Positions 8,010-16,180 of a DNA stretch of 22,486 nt are shown here, piece after piece (positions within the stretch are counted from its first letter, which is position 1; each line of letters begins with the position of its first letter). The notes under the pieces are model-generated. The model was not told the origin of the DNA, searched no databases, and saw only the letters and a program-made list of their open reading frames with translations. This DNA comes from Lachnospira sp. UBA2821. Its GTDB lineage: Bacteria; Bacillota; Clostridia; Lachnospirales; Lachnospiraceae. The DNA lies in assembly GCA_002351535.1 (NCBI GenBank), contig DEGR01000044.1, forward strand, positions 12,860 through 35,345. The letters are read 5' to 3'. The translations under genes and the position numbers were made by a program.

Positions 8010-9152
8010 ATGCAGATATATATTCATATTCCATTCTGTGTAAGAAAATGTAATTATTGTGACTTTCTGTCTTTTACATGTGATGATGTGTTAAGAACAA
8101 AATACATTGATGCAGTTAAAAAAGAAATAGAAGCTGCAGCGGATAATTATAGTAAGTCGCAGAAGGATGTTTCTACTATATTTATAGGTGGGGGAACACC
8201 ATCTTCTATAGACGGAATATATATAGAAGAAATTGTTAATAAAATAAGAGACAGCTTTAATGTGGCGGATAATGCAGAAATTACAATCGAATGTAATCCC
8301 GGAACAATAGATTCTGCCAAGCTTAAGCATTACAAAGAAGCCGGAATCAACAGAATAAGCATGGGGCTTCAGACAACGGATGATATTATACTTAAGAAAC
8401 TGGGAAGAATACACACTTATGAACAGTTTCTTGAAAGTTATGATTGTGTCAGGAATGCCGGTATAAAAAATGTAAATGTTGATATTATGAGCGGGCTTCC
8501 CGGACAGTCCTCTGAGATGTATACGGAAGGACTTAGAAAAGTGTGTAAACTGGAACCTGAGCATATATCTGCTTATAGTCTTATTATAGAAGAAGGTACA
8601 CCATTTTACAGTAAATATAATGAAGTGGATGGTATGGCTGTGGATGAACTGCCTGATGAAGAAAATGAAAGAGAACAGTATTATAATACAAAAGTCATAC
8701 TTAAAGAATATGGATATGAAAGATATGAAATATCCAATTATTCAAAACCGGGTTATGAGTGTGCACATAATCTGGGATACTGGAAAAGAAATCCGTATAT
8801 TGGATTTGGTATAGGAGCTGCATCATTTGTAAATGAAGTCAGATATAATAACACTGATAATATTAATAAATATATTGCAAATCCGTTGGACAAGGCGATT
8901 CGTACCAATATACAGAAACTTATGATGGAAGAGCAGATGGAAGAATTTATGTTTCTGGGACTTAGGATGTGTAATGGAATATCTGAAAAAGATTTTATGG
9001 CTAAGTTTGGAAAAAGTATGTATGAAGTGTTTGGCAATACTATAGATAAATATGTATCTTTTGACATGCTGTATTATAATAATGATATATTGAAACTGAC
9101 AGACAAAGGCATAGATGTAAGCAATGTTATATTTTCTGATTTTATATTGTAA
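8010..9152 (+). CDS. hemW: Radical SAM heme chaperone HemW (HemN-like)
   Basis: Radical S-adenosylmethionine protein. The 4Fe-4S motif CxxxCxxC is formed by C10, C14 and C17, followed by D-F19 as in HemW rather than the fourth cysteine of true HemN coproporphyrinogen dehydrogenase. Downstream motifs include GGGTPSS, the glutamate in ITIECNPGT, RISMGLQ and the HemW-type C-terminal domain (IGFGIGAASF onward). With the ATG at 8010 it is 380 residues, the usual length. ATGs at 7980 and 7995 in the same frame lie inside or across the lepA end and would add a non-conserved tail, so 8010 is preferred although its ribosome binding site is weak; coupling to lepA termination is likely. HemW is thought to insert heme into respiratory enzymes; the client here is unknown. 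Confidence 0.92.
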   Translation: MQIYIHIPFCVRKCNYCDFLSFTCDDVLRTKYIDAVKKEIEAAADNYSKSQKDVSTIFIGGGTPSSIDGIYIEEIVNKIRDSFNVADNAEITIECNPGTIDSAKLKHYKEAGINRISMGLQTTDDIILKKLGRIHTYEQFLESYDCVRNAGIKNVNVDIMSGLPGQSSEMYTEGLRKVCKLEPEHISAYSLIIEEGTPFYSKYNEVDGMAVDELPDEENEREQYYNTKVILKEYGYERYEISNYSKPGYECAHNLGYWKRNPYIGFGIGAASFVNEVRYNNTDNINKYIANPLDKAIRTNIQKLMMEEQMEEFMFLGLRMCNGISEKDFMAKFGKSMYEVFGNTIDKYVSFDMLYYNNDILKLTDKGIDVSNVIFSDFIL

Positions 9153-9163
9153 TAAAAAAACAC

Positions 9164-9192
9164 TTGTTATTGCATATTAAAGTTATTATAAT
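9164..9192 (+). promoter_or_regulatory. Promoter of the small membrane protein gene
   Basis: TTGTTA (9164-9169), 17-nt spacer, TATAAT (9187-9192). Transcription would start near 9199, just before the hairpin at 9204-9226. No clear terminator separates it from hemW. Confidence 0.7.
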
Positions 9193-9203
9193 AATTCTAT
9201 GGC

Positions 9204-9226
9204 TTTGTCATAAGAAGAATGACAAA
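9204..9226 (+). other. 5'-terminal mRNA hairpin
   Basis: Perfect 8-bp inverted repeat TTTGTCAT / ATGACAAA with a 7-nt loop, at the predicted 5' end of the transcript and 31 nt before the start codon. It may stabilise the message or be an operator; the sequence does not decide. Confidence 0.5.
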
Positions 9227-9257
9227 TATAAAAATGAATAAGAAAAGAGGAAAGTAC

Positions 9258-9755
9258 ATGAACGACGAATATATAGAGCATATGATTAAGAAGAGAATGA
9301 CACCGTTATCATGGGTATTGAGAATTGCGTCTATATTATTTACACTTTTATGTATACTGATGTTTAATGTATTTGGACTGCTTGCACTTCTGGTAGGTAT
9401 AGGAGCTGCGTATCTTGTAAGATATACATTCCAGTCAACAAATATTGAATATGAGTATATATATTTTGGCGGAGAATGCCAGATAGACAAAATCATGGCT
9501 AAGAGTAAGAGAAAGGGATGCGGCAAAATCGAGGTAGAGAAGCTTGAGATGATGGCACCTGAAGGTGATGATTCGCTTACGGAATTTGAACGACAGAATT
9601 ACAGAATGAGGAATTTTACATCGGGTGACAAAGATGCAAAAAGATATGTCGCGTTTGAGAGAAAAGATTCTGAATTAATTAAGGTTGTATTTGAGCCTAA
9701 TATTGAATTAGTAAAAGCAATGCAGGCAAGAGCACCAAGAAAGGTTATTGTCTGA
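9258..9755 (+). CDS. Small membrane protein, probably DUF6106-type
   Basis: 165-residue protein of unknown function. The ATG at 9258 is chosen because AGAGGAAAG lies just upstream; an in-frame ATG at 9219 falls inside the 5' hairpin without a ribosome binding site. Two hydrophobic segments (about 17-36 and 38-55) form a short membrane hairpin. A cytosolic-looking domain of about 110 residues follows, beginning YEYIYFGGECQIDKIM (65-80) and ending in basic ARAPRK. The layout (short N-terminal helix, two membrane spans, 'EY-Y-GGE-DID-I' motif) resembles a family widespread in Clostridia that I recall as DUF6106; the name is from memory and tentative. It is transcribed alone from its own promoter, upstream of guaB. 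Confidence 0.85.
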   Translation: MNDEYIEHMIKKRMTPLSWVLRIASILFTLLCILMFNVFGLLALLVGIGAAYLVRYTFQSTNIEYEYIYFGGECQIDKIMAKSKRKGCGKIEVEKLEMMAPEGDDSLTEFERQNYRMRNFTSGDKDAKRYVAFERKDSELIKVVFEPNIELVKAMQARAPRKVIV

Positions 9756-9772
9756 AGGAATACAATTTGTAG

Positions 9773-9801
9773 TTGACAGTAATATTTAATTTTGATAGAA
9801 T
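9773..9801 (+). promoter_or_regulatory. Strong promoter of guaB
   Basis: TTGACA (9773-9778), exactly consensus, 17-nt spacer, TAGAAT (9796-9801). Leader of about 50 nt with no riboswitch-like structure seen; AAAGCGAGGA gives the ribosome binding site. Confidence 0.8.
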
Positions 9802-9857
9802 TGCAAGAAAATTTACTATATAAATAAATTCATTACAAAGAAAGCGAGGATAAAAAA

Positions 9858-11312
9858 ATGGGAAAAATAGTTGGTGAAGGAATTACATTTGATGATGTCC
9901 TTTTAGTTCCACAGTATTCGGAAGTAACGCCAAATATGATTGATCTGACAACACATTTAACTAAGAAGATTAAGCTTAATGTACCTATTATGAGTGCCGG
10001 TATGGATACTGTTACTGAGTACAGAATGGCAATCGCCATGGCAAGACAGGGTGGAATCGGAATTATTCATAAGAATATGTCGATTGAAGCCCAGGCCGAT
10101 GAAGTAGATAAAGTTAAGCGTTCTGAGAATGGTGTTATAACAGACCCGTTTTATTTATCTCCTGAACATACATTAGAGGATGCTAATAACCTTATGGCAA
10201 AGTTCAGAATATCAGGAGTTCCTATTACTGAAGGAAAGAAACTTGTCGGTATTATTACAAACCGTGACCTTAAGTTTGAGACTGATTTCAGTAAGAAGAT
10301 TAAAGACTCTATGACAACAGAGGGACTTGTTACAGCTAAAGAGGGAATTACACTCGATGAAGCTAAGGAAATTCTCGCAAAAGCAAGAAAAGAAAAACTT
10401 CCAATCGTAGATGACAATTTTAATCTTAAAGGACTTATTACGATTAAAGATATTGAAAAACAGATTAAATATCCTTTGTCTGCAAAGGATGAGCAGGGAA
10501 GACTTCTCTGTGGTGCAGCAGTAGGTATTACTAACAATGTAATGGACAGAGTTGCAGCACTTGTAGATGCTAAAGTCGATGTAATCGTAATTGATTCGGC
10601 ACACGGACATTCAGCTAACATTTTCAAGACACTCAGACAGATTAAGAGTGCTTATCCTGACCTTCAGGTAATAGCTGGTAACGTTGCAACGGGAGCTGCA
10701 ACAAGAGACCTTATCGCAGCAGGAGCTGACTGTGTTAAAGTTGGTATCGGACCTGGTTCTATATGTACAACACGAGTAGTTGCAGGTATCGGAGTTCCAC
10801 AGATTTCGGCTATTATGGATTGCTATGAGGCAGCTAAAGAGACAGGAACCCCTATTATTGCTGATGGAGGAATTAAGTTCTCAGGAGATATGACGAAAGC
10901 AATTGCAGCAGGTGCAGATGTATGTATGATGGGAAGTATGTTTGCAGGATGTGATGAGAGTCCGGGAACATTCGAATTATTCCAGGGAAGAAAATACAAA
11001 GTATACAGAGGTATGGGTTCAATTGCAGCCATGGAGAACGGAAGTAAGGACCGTTATTTCCAGACTGACGCTAAGAAGCTTGTTCCAGAGGGAGTTGAAG
11101 GACGAGTTGCTTACAAGGGAACACTTGAAGATACAGTATTCCAGTTAATGGGCGGTCTTCGCTCAGGAATGGGATATTGTGGAGCACCTACTATTCCGGC
11201 ACTTAAAGAGAACGGACAGTTTGTTAAAATATCATCTGCATCACTCAAAGAGAGTCATCCACATGATATTCATATTACAAAAGAAGCACCTAACTATAGT
11301 ATAGATGCATAA
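9858..11312 (+). CDS. guaB: Inosine-5'-monophosphate dehydrogenase
   Basis: Oxidises IMP to XMP with NAD+, the committed step of GTP synthesis; cytosolic tetramer. 484 residues, normal length. TIM barrel interrupted by a CBS pair (about 93-200, with VITDPFYLSPEHTLEDA opening it). The catalytic cysteine is C303 in the loop GPGSICTTR. Nucleotide-binding GGIKFSGD and the mobile-flap Arg-Tyr region (near EGRVAYKG) are intact. Regulation through the CBS pair by purine nucleotides is known for the family. Monocistronic, with a consensus promoter and a terminator 104 nt after the stop. Confidence 0.97.
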   Translation: MGKIVGEGITFDDVLLVPQYSEVTPNMIDLTTHLTKKIKLNVPIMSAGMDTVTEYRMAIAMARQGGIGIIHKNMSIEAQADEVDKVKRSENGVITDPFYLSPEHTLEDANNLMAKFRISGVPITEGKKLVGIITNRDLKFETDFSKKIKDSMTTEGLVTAKEGITLDEAKEILAKARKEKLPIVDDNFNLKGLITIKDIEKQIKYPLSAKDEQGRLLCGAAVGITNNVMDRVAALVDAKVDVIVIDSAHGHSANIFKTLRQIKSAYPDLQVIAGNVATGAATRDLIAAGADCVKVGIGPGSICTTRVVAGIGVPQISAIMDCYEAAKETGTPIIADGGIKFSGDMTKAIAAGADVCMMGSMFAGCDESPGTFELFQGRKYKVYRGMGSIAAMENGSKDRYFQTDAKKLVPEGVEGRVAYKGTLEDTVFQLMGGLRSGMGYCGAPTIPALKENGQFVKISSASLKESHPHDIHITKEAPNYSIDA

Positions 11313-11416
11313 ATAGACGAGGAAAAAAGATAATTAAGATATCATTACAAGAGATGTAGTGTCAAATATAAGGGGAAAACTATAAGGGGATAAATAATTT
11401 TACACTGATATTTATT

Positions 11417-11447
11417 AAGCCATGCGTTTTTCGCATGGCTTTTTATG
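11417..11447 (+). terminator. Intrinsic terminator of guaB
   Basis: 10-bp perfect stem AAGCCATGCG / CGCATGGCTT (11417-11426, 11432-11441) with a TTTTT loop, followed by a T-rich tail. It lies only 34 nt before the permease ATG, so exporter expression may partly depend on read-through from guaB. Confidence 0.88.
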
Positions 11448-11480
11448 TTTATAATTATATATAATGAGGGAGAAAGAAAA

Positions 11481-12611
11481 ATGCTAAAGAAATTGTTAAG
11501 AGAAAAATATCCCACAATCCTTTTAATTGTGGGATTTGTAATATCAGCTTTTGTAGCAGTGAATGTTCTGGCGGTTCAGAATCAATCGAAGAAACAGATT
11601 GAGGAGACAAACTGTTATGATACTTATAAAAATGTTTTAGTAAATAGAGATGAACTTCCTTCGACCGGTTCATGGAACAATATTATATCACTCATACAGC
11701 ATATTAATCTTGTTGACAACATGAATATATTTGCGATGGGTTATTATTCTATAATTGGAGAGGGATATACTAATCCGTGTACATATGCAGTGTTATCAAA
11801 TAAGCCTGTTAAGACCAATGTTATATGGGGAAGGGAGATTACCCGGAAGGAGATTGATAACGGGGATAAGGTGTTGACACTTAGTACAGAATATGAACAA
11901 AACTGTTACAATAAAGATAATAAAAAGTATATTATGCTGGATGATGAAGAGTATGAAGTTGTCGGAGTATATAATGCAAAGAATTTGTTAAGCAGTAGTT
12001 ACAGAATGGATATATGTATGTACTATTCGTCTATGCCTAAGACGGCACAAAGCAGGATGTGTGAGTATAGTGATGTTATGTTACTGTTTAAATGTGCAGG
12101 ATATGATGTGACGGAGAAGCAGTGCGGGAAAACAGCAGAAGATTTGTATAACATATTGAAAGATAATAAGTACATAAAACAAGATGAGGATTCATTTGAA
12201 GAAGAAAATAAGCTGTTAAGTGCGAAGGTAATAATGAATAATATTTTTATGTATATAACCTTTGGATTTACTGTGCTTAACTGTATGATTATATCAGGTG
12301 TATGGATTAAACGGAGATATAAGGAACTTGTCATAAGAAGAACATATGGATGGAGTATGGCAGATATAGTAATTTTACTTGCCGGTGATTTAATGGTGTA
12401 TAGTTTTATATCTATGGTTATAGGTGTAATTCTTCAATCGATATATTCTTTTTTATTTTCTGCAGAACATCTCAGCAGTCATTATTTTATAGGAAATATA
12501 TTATATATTCTTGTAGTTATGCTAGGAGTGACGTTTGCATCACTTGTTATTCCTGTAGCAAGAATCCGGTATATTACTCCTGCCGGTGCAATAAGAAAGA
12601 AACAGGTATGA
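11481..12611 (+). CDS. ABC transporter permease, FtsX/MacB-like (first of a pair)
   Basis: 376-residue membrane protein with one span near the N terminus (about 11-32), an extracellular domain (about 33-250) and three C-terminal spans (about 254-276, 294-320, 337-360). This is the four-helix layout of MacB/FtsX/LolE-type (type VII) ABC systems, which expel substrates from the outer membrane face or transmit force rather than channel substrates. The C-terminal RIRYITPAGAIR resembles the usual 'P-x-x-A-I-R' ending. The extracellular domain has seven or so cysteines (C45, C100, C142, C179, C194, C205, C215), unusual enough to suggest disulfides. The ATG at 11481 follows GAGGGAG. An 8-bp hairpin lies inside the first codons. 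Second permease and ATPase follow. Substrate unknown; peptides or antibiotics are common in the family. Confidence 0.88.
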   Translation: MLKKLLREKYPTILLIVGFVISAFVAVNVLAVQNQSKKQIEETNCYDTYKNVLVNRDELPSTGSWNNIISLIQHINLVDNMNIFAMGYYSIIGEGYTNPCTYAVLSNKPVKTNVIWGREITRKEIDNGDKVLTLSTEYEQNCYNKDNKKYIMLDDEEYEVVGVYNAKNLLSSSYRMDICMYYSSMPKTAQSRMCEYSDVMLLFKCAGYDVTEKQCGKTAEDLYNILKDNKYIKQDEDSFEEENKLLSAKVIMNNIFMYITFGFTVLNCMIISGVWIKRRYKELVIRRTYGWSMADIVILLAGDLMVYSFISMVIGVILQSIYSFLFSAEHLSSHYFIGNILYILVVMLGVTFASLVIPVARIRYITPAGAIRKKQV

Positions 12612-12626
12612 TAAGGAGGTGTAGCT

Positions 12627-13916
12627 TTGGGTAAAATTATTTTAAAAAACATAATTCATAGAAAATGGAGTTTTATTGTTACTATATTAATCAATATTGT
12701 GGCTCTTTCTATGATTGCAATGTCAGTGTATATATATGAAAACACAACATATTGTGAAAAAATCATAGATAAGTCTATGAGGTATGATATCGATAATATA
12801 GGAATAATAACAGTGGGAAATCTAGAGACTGAAGAAGGATATATGTATGATGACATGGGAGAGATAAGTCAGTCAATGGTTAACGAATTGAAAGAAAATG
12901 ATAAAATTATTTCAGTGGGAGCAATTGGTATAGAGGAAGGATTTGATAATTCAGACATAGCAAAGATCCAGCATGAATTGATTGATAACGAAGACAATAA
13001 AAATAATAATGATGATGATGAACTACTGCATTATTATGGTATGGACTCAGGAATAATGGATATGTTCAATATAGAACTAACGGAGGGAAGTATAGACAAA
13101 ACTATAGATACATCGGATGAACTTACCAATTATGTATACCTTGGAGAGGGATATAAGAAGAAGTATAAAGTCGGTGATGTTATAGATATTCAATATAAAA
13201 ATGATATACATTACAGGATGATTGTAAATGGATTTTTCAGCAGCAAAGGAATTATTGCTGAACCTAATGTAATCTCTACAACGGCGGGTTTTACTTCGGA
13301 TAAGTGTTGTTTTAAACTTAAGGATTCAGATGTTATTATTGTGCATAATATGGCATATAATGGAGCGGTATGTTTTATGGTATGGAATGATAACTACAGT
13401 TATGATGAAATACAGAATGAAGTTAATAAATTAGCGAAGAGATATGATAAAACGGCACATGTTGTTAAACTTTCAAAGATAATTAAAGAGAAAGTAAAGG
13501 AAGGTAATGAGATTAGCGGCTATATAATGGATGTGCTGTGGATTATTCTTGTGACAGCGGTAATAATGGTAACCTGTATACAGATTACTAATATCCTTAA
13601 TAATACATCACAGTATGGAATAATGTATGCAAACGGTTTTTCAGCAGGCAGCATTATGACGATGCTGGCAGTTGAGACATTCTTAAATACGATTATAGCG
13701 GCTGTCATGTCTATAGTAGTTGTTAAAAAGCTTATAAAATTTATATTTACCGCCGTGACAGATGAGAATGAAGTTATTGATTATATTTTTAAAGAGTATG
13801 TAATAGGTGTTGACATATTAGCTGCATTTATTATAAGTATAGTTTCGATTGTAATACCTATGATTATTATATACAGAATGAAACCTGTTCAACTGATAGG
13901 AGGGGAAGACACATGA
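12627..13916 (+). CDS. ABC transporter permease, FtsX/MacB-like (second of a pair)
   Basis: 429-residue partner of the preceding permease. One N-terminal span (about 16-37), a large extracellular domain (about 40-295) and three C-terminal spans (about 302-324, 343-367, 395-416); it ends MKPVQLIGGED as in MacB-type permeases. The start is TTG at 12627, supported by a perfect AAGGAGGT 6 nt upstream; no ATG is near. It begins 15 nt after the first permease and overlaps the ATPase by 4 nt (ATGA), so the three are translationally coupled. The extracellular domain carries an acidic/asparagine-rich loop (residues 121-132: NEDNKNNNDDDE), low-complexity sequence that probably varies between strains. 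Confidence 0.88.
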   Translation: MGKIILKNIIHRKWSFIVTILINIVALSMIAMSVYIYENTTYCEKIIDKSMRYDIDNIGIITVGNLETEEGYMYDDMGEISQSMVNELKENDKIISVGAIGIEEGFDNSDIAKIQHELIDNEDNKNNNDDDELLHYYGMDSGIMDMFNIELTEGSIDKTIDTSDELTNYVYLGEGYKKKYKVGDVIDIQYKNDIHYRMIVNGFFSSKGIIAEPNVISTTAGFTSDKCCFKLKDSDVIIVHNMAYNGAVCFMVWNDNYSYDEIQNEVNKLAKRYDKTAHVVKLSKIIKEKVKEGNEISGYIMDVLWIILVTAVIMVTCIQITNILNNTSQYGIMYANGFSAGSIMTMLAVETFLNTIIAAVMSIVVVKKLIKFIFTAVTDENEVIDYIFKEYVIGVDILAAFIISIVSIVIPMIIIYRMKPVQLIGGEDT

Positions 13917-14578
13917 TAACATTAAGAAATGTAGTTAAATCATATAATATTGACAATAAGAATTTCAATGCACTGGATGGGATAGACCTTGATATCGATG
14001 AAACGGAGATGTTAGCAGTTATGGGACCGTCGGGCTCAGGTAAGTCAACGCTTCTTAATATACTTGGTGGGATGGACAGTGTTACAAGTGGAGAATACAT
14101 TTTTGACGGAACAGAAGTAAATAATTTGAAAGCATCAGGGCTTCATAAGTTCAGGAGAGACAACGTGAGCTTTGTGTTCCAGCAGTTTGCTCTGATGGAT
14201 AAATATACAATATTTGAGAATGTGGAGCTTCCGCTTATTCCAAAACATATAAGTAAATTAAAGAGAAAGAAAATTGTTATGAAGCAGCTTGAAAGAATGG
14301 GTATAGCAGATCAGGCTAATAAGTATCCGACACAGTTATCAGGTGGACAGCAGCAAAGATGCGCCATTGCGAGAGCACTTGCATCTGATAACAGGTTAAT
14401 TCTTGCTGATGAACCTACCGGAGCATTAGATTCACATAATGGGCAGGAAATGATGAATATATTAAAGGAGATTAATAAAGAAGGAAAGACAGTAGTTGTC
14501 ATAACTCATGATGAAAGAATTGCTTCACAGTGTAATAGAATTGTTTATATACGGGATGGAAAGATTACGAGTGAATAA
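13913..14578 (+). CDS. ABC transporter ATP-binding protein (MacB/LolD type)
   Basis: 221-residue ATPase that powers the two upstream permeases at the inner face of the membrane. Walker A GPSGSGKST (38-46), Q-loop Q90, signature LSGGQ (142-146) followed by QQRCAIARAL, Walker B LILADE (162-167), D-loop ALD, switch H199. The LADEPTGALD form and short length are typical of the LolD/MacB/FtsE branch. It overlaps the permease stop by 4 nt. It ends at a bidirectional terminator facing the anti-sigma gene. One ATPase with two unlike permeases implies a heterodimeric exporter on an ATPase homodimer. Confidence 0.93.
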   Translation: MITLRNVVKSYNIDNKNFNALDGIDLDIDETEMLAVMGPSGSGKSTLLNILGGMDSVTSGEYIFDGTEVNNLKASGLHKFRRDNVSFVFQQFALMDKYTIFENVELPLIPKHISKLKRKKIVMKQLERMGIADQANKYPTQLSGGQQQRCAIARALASDNRLILADEPTGALDSHNGQEMMNILKEINKEGKTVVVITHDERIASQCNRIVYIRDGKITSE

Positions 14579-14612
14579 AAAGAAAGCTGCCGCATTTGCG
14601 ACAGCTTTCTTT
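14579..14612. terminator. Bidirectional terminator between the exporter and anti-sigma operons
   Basis: 11-bp outer stem AAAGAAAGCTG / CAGCTTTCTTT (14579-14589, 14602-14612), one C-A mismatch, then CGC-ATTT-GCG. A-rich on the left and T-rich on the right, so it serves both convergent transcripts; it touches both stop codons. Confidence 0.88.
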
Positions 14613-15609
14613 ATCTGTTCTTATGTTTTAGAATGAAACCTATGCCTATTAATATGATTCCGGTTATAAAGCTTGTGACTATAATCGTAAAGTATACATT
14701 TGCATTAAATATGGCATTATCCGTGATGATAGTAGAAAACCCCTTTGACAAATCTATATTTTCAATGCCGTTGCATTTTATTGATGGCATTAATAGGTGG
14801 ATTGCATTATTGGCTAGTCCTGTCCACAGACCGGCAATCATTATAGTTAATCCTGCTTTGACCGGCTTTACGGTTTTAGCATATGTTATGATTGATATTA
14901 TTAATAATATTCCTGTAAGGACATATGTTGATATGACAAATGACATCTGCCAGTATAGTATGTCATAGTGACCGTATAATCCACAAGTTATAAGGATTGC
15001 ATACAGCCAGATGCTGTCCCACAGAAAGACAATTATATTACGATGCCGTGTAATGCTTTTCTGGAATGGAATATTGCGTATTATATATGGGGCAAATATA
15101 ACGGATATTCCGAATATACACGATGAGGCTGCTATAAAAAACCAGCTTCCACCGGCATATATACAACATGTAAGTAACAAAAGAATGAGTGAAACGGTTG
15201 AACATAATATAGTCCACAGTAATTTTTTTGATTCTGCAATAAGTGGTACGACAATAAATGATGCAGTTAATAACATTGATGTGAGAACTATGAAAAACCA
15301 GTCAAGTGCATGACCTATTGCAAGGTTACATATAAGACATACTATAACGGGAAGTATAAGTATTACAGATGTTATAATGCCGATAGTGTATGTTTTTCTT
15401 TTGACATGTCTGTTATGTTTTGATAATACGTCCTCTTTTTCTTTGTTTAAGCTGTTTTCTATAGAATCATCTTTCATAATTTCAGATAATTTCAGGCATG
15501 ATGGACATTCTTCGAAATGTTCTTCTATAATTTTTTTACTTTCATCACTACATATATTATCTGTATATGAAGGAAGAAGGTCTTTTATAATATTACAATT
15601 GTATTTCAT
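14611..15609 (-). CDS. Zinc-finger anti-sigma factor, multi-pass membrane protein
   Basis: 332 residues. The N terminus carries the zinc anti-sigma (zf-HC2/ZAS) motif H-x3-C-x2-C at H31, C35, C38, preceded by a helix of the kind that clamps sigma. From about residue 75 there are some eight hydrophobic spans (about 75-98, 103-124, 129-150, 154-175, 191-212, 218-242, 250-273, 302-327), much more than the single span of RsiW-like proteins, so release probably is not by simple site-1/site-2 proteolysis (inference). The start ATG at 15609 follows AGAAAGGA. It lies 26 nt after the sigma gene, the standard sigma/anti-sigma operon arrangement. The signal sensed is unknown; the eight-span part may be the sensor. 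Confidence 0.85.
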   Translation of the reverse strand: MKYNCNIIKDLLPSYTDNICSDESKKIIEEHFEECPSCLKLSEIMKDDSIENSLNKEKEDVLSKHNRHVKRKTYTIGIITSVILILPVIVCLICNLAIGHALDWFFIVLTSMLLTASFIVVPLIAESKKLLWTILCSTVSLILLLLTCCIYAGGSWFFIAASSCIFGISVIFAPYIIRNIPFQKSITRHRNIIVFLWDSIWLYAILITCGLYGHYDILYWQMSFVISTYVLTGILLIISIITYAKTVKPVKAGLTIMIAGLWTGLANNAIHLLMPSIKCNGIENIDLSKGFSTIITDNAIFNANVYFTIIVTSFITGIILIGIGFILKHKNR

Positions 15610-15635
15610 ATATTTTCCTTTCTACTACGATATAA

Positions 15636-16124
15636 TTATAATTTTTCCGTAACTTTCAGTTTGCTGCGGTGATATGTAACTCTTGCCCAGTTTTCAGATT
15701 TATCGAATATTTCTCCGATTTCTTTAAAAGATAACTCTCCGAATACCCTGAGTGAAAATACTTCCTTGAATGGTTCGTCAAGATTGTGAAGTACTTTATG
15801 TATTTCTGTAGTCTGACACTTGTTGAGGACATCGTTTTCAACGTGCATGGGAGAGCAGACATTTAGATTTTCAATAGATTCATCACAAGAGTATTTTTTC
15901 CTTTTGCGGAATATATCATTACATAGATTCTTTGCTATGGCACACAGCCAGGTCTGTTCGGTTGAATTTCCTTTAAATTCAGAATGCATTGCTTTAAAAA
16001 AGGTTTCCTGAGTAAGTTCTTCGGCTTCAGAAGGATTCTTTAATAAAGTCATAATATACGAATAAACATCCATATAATAAGTCTGATAAAGCTGTTCGAT
16101 AAATTTATCTTCCGGAGTATCCAC
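15636..16124 (-). CDS. ECF-family RNA polymerase sigma factor
   Basis: 162 residues, normal ECF length. Sigma region 2 covers about 16-50 (YYMDVYSYIM, then PSEAEELTQETF, the -10 recognition helices) and region 4 covers about 110-158 (LDEPFKEVFSLR, FKEIGEIF and WARVTYHRSK forming the -35 helix-turn-helix). I choose the GTG at 16124 as start: AAAGGAG lies 8 nt upstream, and the ECF promoter then leaves a leader of about 50 nt. An ATG at 16163 in the same frame would add 13 residues without a ribosome binding site and would fall almost on the transcription start. The cognate anti-sigma gene follows. Probably autoregulated through the promoter at 16181-16206. Confidence 0.9.
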   Translation of the reverse strand: MDTPEDKFIEQLYQTYYMDVYSYIMTLLKNPSEAEELTQETFFKAMHSEFKGNSTEQTWLCAIAKNLCNDIFRKRKKYSCDESIENLNVCSPMHVENDVLNKCQTTEIHKVLHNLDEPFKEVFSLRVFGELSFKEIGEIFDKSENWARVTYHRSKLKVTEKL

Positions 16125-16180
16125 TTTATGTTCTCCTTTCGTTGGATTTTGCATTTGATTCAATCATAATACATATATTA

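Noticed and set aside
8091..8564. Long open frame on the minus strand inside hemW
   Set aside because: Antisense shadow of a clear hemW reading frame; no ribosome binding site, protein has no recognisable motif.
10151..10627. Open frames on the minus strand opposite guaB
   Set aside because: Antisense shadows of a fully conserved enzyme; no start signals.
14633..15652. Several plus-strand open frames opposite the anti-sigma gene
   Set aside because: They mirror a hydrophobic minus-strand membrane gene that has a good ribosome binding site, zinc motif and operon partner.
16125..16163. ATG start for the sigma factor at 16163
   Set aside because: No ribosome binding site, and it lies almost at the transcription start expected from the ECF promoter; GTG at 16124 has AAAGGAG at 8 nt.
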